From NCBI GenBank assembly GCA_016209995.1, contig JACQVC010000382.1, positions 1-5,522 of the forward strand: a DNA stretch of 5,522 nucleotides. The letters are read 5' to 3'. The position numbers were made by a program, and so were the translations under genes. This stretch comes from Gemmatimonadota bacterium (GTDB lineage: Bacteria > Gemmatimonadota > Gemmatimonadetes > Longimicrobiales > Gaopeijiaceae). This document shows, piece after piece, positions 1-5,522 of the stretch (its first letter is position 1; each line of letters begins with the position of its first letter). The notes below the pieces were generated by a model. That model did not search any database. It was not told where the DNA came from and saw only the letters and a list, made by a program, of their open reading frames with translations.

Positions 1-1
1 C

Positions 2-1699
2 GCCGCCGCCGGCAACCGCGCGGAAGCGATCCGTCAATATGAAAGCTACGAGCGCGCGCTGAAGGCCGAAGACCTCGAGCCGCTGGATCACACGCGCGCA
101 CTGATCGAGAGCGTGCGTCAGAGCAGCGCTTCGCCGAGTCCGACGGGACCGCCGTCGGCTACGAGCCGTGAAGAGTCTCAGCCGCTGCGCGCGGCCACAG
201 CTGCGACTGTGCCGCCGTCTTCCCCCCGCCGCCAGCTGACGGCGATTGCGCTCGCGACAGCTCTGGTGCTGGCCGGAGTCGGATGGTGGACGGCCAACCG
301 CTATCGCCGCGCCGATTCCACGCCTGCGCGCTCGATTGCCGTACTGCCTTTTCTCAACCTCAGCGCCGACCCGGCAGCCAGCGAGCATCTGAGCGATGGC
401 CTAGCCGAGGAGCTGATTCACGCCCTGAGTCAAACGGACAGCCTGCGCGTGGCCGCGCGCACGTCTTCGTTTCGGTTCAGGAACAAAGACCTCGGCATCC
501 AGACGATCGGGGACTCTCTGCGCGTGGCGCTGGTGCTCGAGGGAAGCGTTCGGCAGGAGGGGAGTCGACTGCGCGTCACGGCGCAGCTGATCAACGTCTC
601 GGATGGGTACCACCTGTGGTCGCGCACGTTCGACCGTGAGCTGACCGAGGTGTTGTCCCTACAGCAAGAGATCGCGGCCGCGATTGTGGATGCACTCCGG
701 CTCACCCTGGCGACTCCCGAGAGGACCCGGCTCGCCGTCGGCGCTACGACCGACTCGCATGCATACGACCTCTTCCTGCGCGGGCGCTATCTGCTGCAGC
801 GAGGCACGCGCACGGCCGTGCGGGGCGCCATTCAGCAGTTCGACAGCGCAGTGGTCACAGATCCGAACTATGCCCTCGCCCACGCGGAGCTGGCGCAGGC
901 GTACGTTCTGGCCGCCGCGCGAGGCGATCTACCACGCGAGGAATCGCTACGGACGGCGAAATCCGCCGCCGAGCGGGCCATCCGGTTGGCGCCCACGCTG
1001 TCGGAAGCTCACGCCGCTCTGGGACGCGTCGAGCTCGAGCTGTGGAACTGGTCCGCGGCCGAACGCGAAGCCAAGCTCGCGATCGAGCTGCATCCGGCGA
1101 ATTCATCGGCTCACGCCACCTACACGGGCGTGCTGATGGTACTCGGGCGAACGGACGAAGCCGTGCGTGAAGCCGAGGCCGCCGCGGAGCTCGAACCGCT
1201 CTCGGCGGCCGCGGTGGCCAACTACGCCGAGGCCTTGCGCGCGGCGCGCAAATTCGAGCAGGCCGTCGAGGTTCATCGCCGGGCCCTAGAGCTGGAGCCC
1301 GACCTGGGACGACAGAACCTGGCGAAAACGTACGTCGAGCTGGGCAGGTACGATGAAGCGCTCGAGGAGTTCCGCGCCGCGCTCGCGGCCGGTGCTCCGC
1401 GCTTCCCCATGGTCGAGCTCCTCTGGACCGCTTACACGTATGCGCGCGCGGGACGACGCGAAGAGGCCGCGAGCCTGCTGCGACAGTTCGAGGGCCGGCA
1501 GCCGCGGGGGCCCAACGCGTACCTGCTCGCCTCGGCCTACATGGCGTTGGGTGATACAGAACGAGTATTCCAGCTCCTCGAGGGCGCCGTGACGCAGGAG
1601 GCGCAACCGGCCTGGCGCCAGCTTCCGTGGGACCCGACCTGGGACCCCATTCGCAAGGATCCGCGATTCCTTCGCATCCTGGCCCGCATGAATCTGTGA
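2..1699 (+). CDS. BTAD-type regulator with membrane helix, TolB-like domain and TPR array (5' partial)
   Basis: This is a partial gene. The reading frame is open from base 2, so the GTG at 113 is an internal codon and not the start. The first codons read GNRAEAIRQYESYERAL and then EPLDHTRALIESVR, which resembles the C-terminal helices of a bacterial transcriptional activator domain (BTAD, SARP family). A DNA-binding winged helix would therefore lie before the window. Next come an Ala/Pro-rich linker, one hydrophobic helix (about bases 236-292, flanked by RRQ and NRYRR), and a TolB/FlgO-like domain (about 329-727) opening with SIAVLPFLNLSADP and containing LSDGLAEELIHAL and VLEGSVR. About six or more TPRs follow (755-1606), for example LGRYDEALEEFRAALAAG. 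The tail WDPTWDPIRKDPRF is typical of such TPR proteins. By family, it should be a one-component regulator anchored in the inner membrane with TolB-like and TPR parts outside the cytoplasm. Its target and signal are unknown. Confidence 0.88.
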   Translation, partial: AAAGNRAEAIRQYESYERALKAEDLEPLDHTRALIESVRQSSASPSPTGPPSATSREESQPLRAATAATVPPSSPRRQLTAIALATALVLAGVGWWTANRYRRADSTPARSIAVLPFLNLSADPAASEHLSDGLAEELIHALSQTDSLRVAARTSSFRFRNKDLGIQTIGDSLRVALVLEGSVRQEGSRLRVTAQLINVSDGYHLWSRTFDRELTEVLSLQQEIAAAIVDALRLTLATPERTRLAVGATTDSHAYDLFLRGRYLLQRGTRTAVRGAIQQFDSAVVTDPNYALAHAELAQAYVLAAARGDLPREESLRTAKSAAERAIRLAPTLSEAHAALGRVELELWNWSAAEREAKLAIELHPANSSAHATYTGVLMVLGRTDEAVREAEAAAELEPLSAAAVANYAEALRAARKFEQAVEVHRRALELEPDLGRQNLAKTYVELGRYDEALEEFRAALAAGAPRFPMVELLWTAYTYARAGRREEAASLLRQFEGRQPRGPNAYLLASAYMALGDTERVFQLLEGAVTQEAQPAWRQLPWDPTWDPIRKDPRFLRILARMNL

Positions 1700-1762
1700 A
1701 CGGTCCACGCTTCCGAGTTGCTCGCGGCCGGCGCGCGGCGTAGCTTCCCGATCGGTCCGGCT

Positions 1763-1811
1763 CACCGCGGTCCGCCTCCCCGGCGGTGCCCGGTACCCGT
1801 TCCCCGACGGG
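1763..1811 (+). repeat. GC-rich short inverted repeats in the intergenic stretch
   Basis: The 126-base gap between the regulator and the HEAT gene contains two small potential hairpins. The first is CCGCC (1772-1776) pairing with GGCGG (1782-1786), with an alternative outer pairing of CACCGC (1763-1768) with GCGGTG (1783-1788). The second is CCCGT (1796-1800) pairing with ACGGG (1807-1811) over a six-base loop. No T-run follows either, so a rho-independent terminator is not supported. The 3' arm of the second hairpin overlaps the putative ribosome binding site of the HEAT gene. Stems of five or six bases arise easily by chance at this GC content. Confidence 0.3.
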
Positions 1812-1814
1812 AGG
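1809..1814 (+). promoter_or_regulatory. Putative ribosome binding site for the HEAT-repeat gene
   Basis: GGGAGG lies 11 bases before the GTG at 1826 and is the best Shine-Dalgarno match in the region. It favours 1826 over the TTG at 1718, which lacks a comparable site. It also favours 1826 over the ATG at 1859, whose nearest purine run (AGGGAG, 1852-1857) ends one base before the start codon and is too close. The spacing to 1826 is slightly long. Confidence 0.45.
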
Positions 1815-1825
1815 ACCCCAACTCG

Positions 1826-3583
1826 GTGGAGAGGCAGCAAGACACCACGACAGGGAGTATGCCGGCCGGTGCCCGGCCGCGAGGCGACTCGACGGGCGTA
1901 GCTACGCCCGCTGACGACGCGCTCAAGGGCGTCGTGCACGGACTGCTGCGCGACCTGGCCAAGGCGCTACGCGCCTATCACCTCTACGGCGGCGAGAACC
2001 CGGCCTACCGGCGCTTCCGCCTGGCCGCCGCTTCCGCGTTCGCCGAATACTGGACGTGGAAGGATGATCTCGAGCTGGTCGTCACGGAGACCTCGATCGC
2101 CTGGAACGGCGAAACGATCTACGAGTCCGACAATCGCGCCGAATCCCTGGCGTTTCTCCTGAGCAAGGATGGCCTGCGGGGCGTCCACGTCCTGCCGGGC
2201 TTCGAGCAGACGGAGCTCGACAGCCTGATGACCGTCCTGCACGCAGCGCAGTATCAGCCGTCCGAGGAGGACGATCTGCTCACGCTTCTCTGGCAGACCG
2301 AGTTCTCGCGGCTGCGCTACGACGCGGTCAGTCTGTTCGCCGAGGGACTGGACATCCCGGAGCCGACCAACGAGCCACCCTTCGACGTCAAGCTCGTGAC
2401 GCAGCTGGCGCAGGAGCAGGTGCGCGGGCGGCCGCGCGGGACAGACCTGACCGATAAGGCGGCCGCAGCCAGCACGATCCGCAGCGTGGACCCGGCTGCG
2501 TACGTGCTGAATCCCGCCGACGTGCAACACATCCACGACGAGCTGCGTCTCGAGCGCGAGCGCGAGCTCTCGCGACACATCATCGGCGCGCTGCTCGATT
2601 CCGTCGAGGCCCAGACGCCCGACCGGCAGTCGCGCATCCTGCGCATGTTCCCGACTGTGCTCTCGACGCTCCTCCGCCGGGGTGAGGTCGAACTGACCGG
2701 GCAGGCGCTGCGCGAGCTGGACCGCCTGGCCGCACAGGAAGGCGTGCTCGATGACGCCCGCCGCGGCGAGCTGCAGACCGTGCTGGACGAGGTCAGCGGA
2801 AGCGACGCGGTGCGCCGGCTCGTCACCAGCATGGCCGAGGGATCCGTGCGCGCATCGCCGCACGACCTCGAGGACTTGCTGCACCGGCTGCGCCCGCCGG
2901 CCCTGCCCACGCTGCTGTCCCCCCTCAACCGGATGGAGAACGTCGAGCTCCGCAAGCTGCTGGAAAAGGCGGCCAGGACGATCGCGGAGGGCAACCCGGC
3001 GAGGCTCCTCGAGCTACTGCACGTGGACGATGCCGAGGTCGTGGTCGGTGCGGCTCTCGTGGCGACTTCGCTCAAGCTTCAAGGTATCGGGGCGGAGCTG
3101 GCTCATCTCATCGAGCACCGCGACCTCACCGTGCGGGTCGTGGCCGTGCGCGGGCTCGCGATGTTGGGTGATACCGCCTGGGTGCCCGCACTGCAGCGCG
3201 CGCTACGCGATGCCAACCGCGAGGTACGGGTCACCGCCGTGCGCGCCCTGGGATCGATGCGGGATCCCTCATCCGAGTCCGTACTGCGACCCCTCATCCT
3301 CGGACAGGAGATGTCGACCGCCGACCTCACGGAGAAGATCGCCTTCTTCGAGGCGTACGGGACGCTGGGCTCGCCCAGCTGCGTTTCCGTGCTGATGGAT
3401 GTGTTGGCCGGGCGCGGCCTGCTCGGCCCCAAACACCCGGGTGAAGTTCGCGCTTGTGCGGCCCTGGGGCTGGGACGCATCAAGACTCCGCAAGCGCAGA
3501 GGGCGCTCGAGCGGGCCGCGGCCGACAAGGATCCAGTCGTGCGCAGCGCGGCCACTCGCGCCCTGCGAGGTGGCACGGCATGA
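1826..3583 (+). CDS. HEAT-repeat protein with an N-terminal domain shared with the downstream HD-GYP protein
   Basis: Encodes about 585 residues from GTG 1826. The frame is open back to TTG 1718, but that extension is Pro/Arg-rich and looks non-coding; ATG 1859 is a second option. There is no signal peptide or membrane helix, so the protein is probably cytoplasmic. From this start, residues ~30-175 form a mixed helical/beta domain (LRAYHLYGGENPAYRRF, ELVVTETSIAWNGETIYE), ending near DDLLTLLWQTEFSRLRYDAV. A polar linker and a charged helix follow (ELRLERERELSRHIIGALL, ~239-257), then armadillo-like helices. Residues ~390-585 carry HEAT/PBS-lyase-like repeats, seen as LTVRVVAVRGLAMLGD, REVRVTAVRALGSMRD and DPVVRSAATRALRGG. 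Such repeats usually form protein-binding scaffolds. Its stop overlaps the next start (ATGA), so the HD-GYP protein is the obvious partner candidate. No catalytic motif was seen and the specific role is unknown. Confidence 0.85.
   Translation: MERQQDTTTGSMPAGARPRGDSTGVATPADDALKGVVHGLLRDLAKALRAYHLYGGENPAYRRFRLAAASAFAEYWTWKDDLELVVTETSIAWNGETIYESDNRAESLAFLLSKDGLRGVHVLPGFEQTELDSLMTVLHAAQYQPSEEDDLLTLLWQTEFSRLRYDAVSLFAEGLDIPEPTNEPPFDVKLVTQLAQEQVRGRPRGTDLTDKAAAASTIRSVDPAAYVLNPADVQHIHDELRLERERELSRHIIGALLDSVEAQTPDRQSRILRMFPTVLSTLLRRGEVELTGQALRELDRLAAQEGVLDDARRGELQTVLDEVSGSDAVRRLVTSMAEGSVRASPHDLEDLLHRLRPPALPTLLSPLNRMENVELRKLLEKAARTIAEGNPARLLELLHVDDAEVVVGAALVATSLKLQGIGAELAHLIEHRDLTVRVVAVRGLAMLGDTAWVPALQRALRDANREVRVTAVRALGSMRDPSSESVLRPLILGQEMSTADLTEKIAFFEAYGTLGSPSCVSVLMDVLAGRGLLGPKHPGEVRACAALGLGRIKTPQAQRALERAAADKDPVVRSAATRALRGGTA
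3567..3573 (+). promoter_or_regulatory. Ribosome binding site for the HD-GYP gene inside the HEAT coding sequence
   Basis: GAGGTGG lies just before the ATG at 3580, with nine bases between the GAGG core and the start. It sits within the last codons of the HEAT gene. Together with the ATGA start/stop overlap, it fixes the HD-GYP start at 3580 and suggests translational coupling. The same frame is open back to 3454, but that stretch lies entirely within the HEAT gene. Confidence 0.65.
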
Positions 3584-5013
3584 CTCAGACCACCGACTTC
3601 CAGCTCCGCGGCCGGCAGTTTCTGCAGGCGATGTATGCGTCGCTCCAGGCGCTGCGACTTTATCCGCTCGAAAACCTCGCCGTGCAGAACTCGATCGATG
3701 AGCTGCACGACGTGGTGCGGCGCTGGGTCGATGCCGAGGGGCAGATCGAGATGCGGCTCGTCGGCGACTTCTTCTTCCTGAACGAGATCCGCATCCGGCT
3801 GACCGTGACCACGTCCGCGACCTTCGGCGCCGTGCTCCAGGCGCTGAAAGCGCACGGAATCGGCAGCATCGCGATCCGTCGCGAGATCCAGCGCTCCGAG
3901 TGGCCGCCCTTCCTGTCCCAGCTCCTGCGTCCCGGCGAGGGGGACGATCCCTTCGCGGCGTTCCTCGAGCGCATGCACGGCCACATCCAGCACATCGACG
4001 TGCGGCCGGCCAAGGCGATGGAGCTTTCGGAAAGCGAAGTCAACCTCCGCAAGGCCGCCGCCAAGCGCACGTACGTCCAGTCGGTCAAGGTGGCACGGGA
4101 CCTCTTCAGCGATCTGCGCGCGAGCCGGCCGGCCAACGTCCGCAAGGTAAAGCGCGGCGTGCAGGAGCTGGTCGACCAGGTTCTGGGGAACGAACCGTGG
4201 ATCCTCGGCACGATCACGCTGCGGCGTTACGAGGAGATCGCGTTCACGCACGCGGTGAACGTATGCATCCTGAGCCTCGCCATCGGTAAGAAGCTCGTGC
4301 TCCAGAAGCGCCAGCTTTACGAGCTGGGACTGGCGGGCTTGCTGCACGACGTGGGTCAGCTCCAGCTCGCGCCCGAAGTCCTGGCGAAGGAAGGCAAGCT
4401 CACGCCCGAGGAATGGACGAAGGTACAGCAGCATCCCACGGAAGGGTTCCTCAACCTCTTCGAGATGCACGGCTTCGGCGAGCTGCCGATGGAGCAGCTG
4501 CTCGTCGCGTACGAGCATCATCGGCGCATGGACGGCAGCGGATACCCGGGCGGCCAGAGGCGCGAGCGTCCCGCGGTCTACGCCCGCATCGTGGCGGTCG
4601 CCGAATGGTACGACGCCTCGACGCTGGCGCGAGGCGACCGCAAGGTTTCGGGGCCGCCCGACCGCGTTCTGCAGGCGATGCGCACGGATCCTTCCTGGGG
4701 CCTCGATCCCGTCATCGTTCGCGTTCTCTCCTCCGTCCTCGGCGTCTATCCGGTGGGCACGCTGACTCTGCTCAACACGGGTGAGCTGGCCGTCGTGCTG
4801 AGCCGCAACCCGAAGGATAGGTTCCCCGACCGACCCGTGGTCGGACTGGTCGCGGGCCCGAGTGGTGAGCCGCTAGCCCCGCCGCTCGTGGTCGACCTGG
4901 CGGAGGAGGTCTTCGCGGGAACCGAAGGGACCGAGGAGCGCGTGGCGCGGACCATTGCAGCGACGGTGGATCCGCACGCGAACCGGGTGGATGTGGGGGC
5001 GTACTTCCTGTAG
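3580..5013 (+). CDS. HD-GYP domain protein (putative cyclic-di-GMP phosphodiesterase or sensor) with divergent motifs
   Basis: Encodes 477 residues from ATG 3580. Residues ~12-140 form an N-terminal domain (QALRLYPLENLAVQNSIDEL, IEMRLVGDFFFLNEIRI) resembling that of the upstream HEAT protein. A helical linker (~163-205) leads to an HD-GYP domain (~210-390) with FTHAVNVCILSLAIGKKL (H224), GLLHDVGQL (H256, D257), QQHP (H285), HHRRMDGSGYPGG (H313, H314, D318) and ARIVAVAEWYDAST. The C-terminus (~390-477) begins GVYPVGTLTLLNTGELAVVL, a beta-rich extension common in this family. HD-GYP enzymes hydrolyse cyclic di-GMP to pGpG or GMP. Here the usual HDxGK reads HDVGQ, HHE reads HHR, VAD reads VAE, and the RPY motif is absent. 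The putative metal-binding His/Asp core is largely kept, so altered or weak activity is as likely as normal activity. No signal peptide or membrane helix was seen. Confidence 0.9.
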   Translation: MTQTTDFQLRGRQFLQAMYASLQALRLYPLENLAVQNSIDELHDVVRRWVDAEGQIEMRLVGDFFFLNEIRIRLTVTTSATFGAVLQALKAHGIGSIAIRREIQRSEWPPFLSQLLRPGEGDDPFAAFLERMHGHIQHIDVRPAKAMELSESEVNLRKAAAKRTYVQSVKVARDLFSDLRASRPANVRKVKRGVQELVDQVLGNEPWILGTITLRRYEEIAFTHAVNVCILSLAIGKKLVLQKRQLYELGLAGLLHDVGQLQLAPEVLAKEGKLTPEEWTKVQQHPTEGFLNLFEMHGFGELPMEQLLVAYEHHRRMDGSGYPGGQRRERPAVYARIVAVAEWYDASTLARGDRKVSGPPDRVLQAMRTDPSWGLDPVIVRVLSSVLGVYPVGTLTLLNTGELAVVLSRNPKDRFPDRPVVGLVAGPSGEPLAPPLVVDLAEEVFAGTEGTEERVARTIAATVDPHANRVDVGAYFL

Positions 5014-5046
5014 CGCGCAGCCGGAACCTGTTACGTACTCGACCAC

Positions 5047-5522
5047 CTACGGGAAAGGAACGAAGAGCAGCGGCAGCCGAGTGTCCTGGTCAGGGTACTG
5101 CGGCGGTTCTTCCGGCCGCCGCGATTCCCCGAGGATCTGGAGGATCACTAGCGCGGAGGCCGCTGCACCGCCGGCCACGAGGAGCCCCGTGCGCAGGCCG
5201 TCGAGCTGGCGTCGCTCGATCTGGATGACCTCGCTCAGCGGGACCGTGACCTGCTGGCCAATCTGAGTCTGGAGAAAGCCGACTTGCTGGCTGAAGACCG
5301 GGATCCGGACCGCCAGTCCGGCGTCGTCGCGGCCGAGCAGCCTACCGCTGACAACAGGCAGACCTGACACAGGAACGTCCTCCTCAAGGACGCCACGTAG
5401 CTCCGACATGCCGTCGCGAGTGACGTAAACCCGCACGTCATTGCCGAGCGGCACGCTGTCCAGCGCGATGGGGACGTACTTGTAGCAGCTACAGAGACCG
5501 ATGGCGGTGGCCGCCATCACGA
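5047..5522 (-). CDS. Putative lipoprotein or membrane-anchored envelope protein (5' partial)
   Basis: The frame is open to the right edge of the window. GTG 5520 and ATG 5517 are possible starts, but neither gives the basic residues expected at the head of a signal peptide, so the true start is probably just beyond the window. The visible N-terminus is hydrophobic and ends in LCSC, a plausible lipobox with the second Cys as the lipidated residue. A probable beta-rich domain follows (NDVRVYVTRDGMSELRGVL, SGRLLGRDDAGLAVRIP, VTVPLSEVIQIERRQ). A hydrophobic helix (TGLLVAGGAAASALVILQIL) and a Pro-rich charged tail ending LPLLFVPFP complete the protein. I associate this style of short protein with Gemmatimonadota, but I recognise no named family. 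It converges on the HD-GYP gene with 33 bases between stop codons, so it is a separate transcription unit. Its function is unknown. Confidence 0.72.
   Translation of the reverse strand, partial: VMAATAIGLCSCYKYVPIALDSVPLGNDVRVYVTRDGMSELRGVLEEDVPVSGLPVVSGRLLGRDDAGLAVRIPVFSQQVGFLQTQIGQQVTVPLSEVIQIERRQLDGLRTGLLVAGGAAASALVILQILGESRRPEEPPQYPDQDTRLPLLFVPFP
5100..5122. repeat. Inverted repeat near the 3' end of the minus-strand gene
   Basis: GCGGCGG (5100-5106) can pair with CCGCCGC (5116-5122) over a nine-base loop. It lies about 90 bases past the HD-GYP stop and inside the minus-strand gene, where it encodes the RRPEEPPQ tail. It could slow readthrough between the convergent genes, but no T-run follows on either strand and the codons alone may explain it. 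Confidence 0.25.

Noticed and set aside
1718..1746. Sigma-70-like promoter, TTGCTC and TAGCTT with a 17-base spacer.
   Set aside because: Each box matches only about three of six consensus bases. The spacing is right, but this could easily occur by chance.
1718..1825. N-terminal extension of the HEAT gene from TTG 1718.
   Set aside because: The translated stretch is Pro/Arg-rich without structure, lies just after the regulator stop, and has no good ribosome binding site.
2561..2574. Near-perfect palindrome CGCGAG-CT-CTCGCG.
   Set aside because: It sits in the middle of the HEAT gene where the codons for the charged ERERELSR stretch explain it, with no sign of an operator role.
1286..2884. 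Long minus-strand open frames (1286-1939 and 1967-2884).
   Set aside because: They lie antisense to the TPR and HEAT coding regions, have biased shadow composition, and show no motifs or convincing starts.
3454..3579. N-terminal extension of the HD-GYP gene into the HEAT gene.
   Set aside because: It lies wholly inside the HEAT reading frame, and the ATG at 3580 has a good ribosome binding site and the classic ATGA overlap.
3103..4521. A 472-codon open frame on the minus strand across the HEAT/HD-GYP junction.
   Set aside because: It spans two well-supported plus-strand genes, shows no recognisable domain, and long antisense open frames are expected at this GC content.
5014..5046. Bidirectional terminator between the convergent genes.
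   Set aside because: The 33-base gap holds no clear hairpin or T-run on either strand.
1..5522. Searched for CRISPR arrays, tRNA or rRNA genes, transposase genes, IS ends and att sites.
   Set aside because: No spaced direct repeats, tRNA-like cloverleaf, transposase motifs or terminal repeats were seen.

Overview
The window is GC-rich, almost fully coding, and uses GC-ending codons throughout. The gene content suggests a soil or environmental Gemmatimonadota bacterium, with Myxococcota or another deep GC-rich lineage as the alternative. Three things point that way: a BTAD regulator fused to a membrane segment, a TolB-like domain and TPRs; a HEAT-repeat gene coupled to an HD-GYP gene; and a short lipoprotein-like gene of a style I associate with that phylum. 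This placement is inference from family recollection, since no rRNA or marker gene is present.

Layout. (1) Bases 2-1699, plus strand: the 3' part of a large regulator gene whose start lies before the window. The frame is open to the left edge, and its first ~39 codons look like the end of a bacterial transcriptional activator domain (BTAD). A single transmembrane helix, a TolB/FlgO-like domain and a TPR array follow. (2) Bases 1700-1825: a GC-rich intergenic stretch with short inverted repeats. (3) Bases 1826-3583, plus strand: a ~585-residue protein with an N-terminal helical/beta domain and C-terminal HEAT-like repeats. (4) Bases 3580-5013, plus strand: a 477-residue HD-GYP protein that starts inside the stop codon of the HEAT gene (ATGA overlap). 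(5) Bases 5047-5522, minus strand: a convergent short gene for a probable lipoprotein or membrane-anchored envelope protein, cut by the right edge.

The HEAT and HD-GYP genes form the clear functional unit. They are translationally coupled, and their N-terminal domains appear to be diverged copies of the same module. This suggests one pathway, possibly one complex, with the HEAT protein as scaffold and the HD-GYP protein as a cyclic-di-GMP-related effector. The HD-GYP signature keeps the His/Asp core but departs from consensus at several conserved positions, so its activity is uncertain. The upstream regulator may control the pair or may only be a neighbour.
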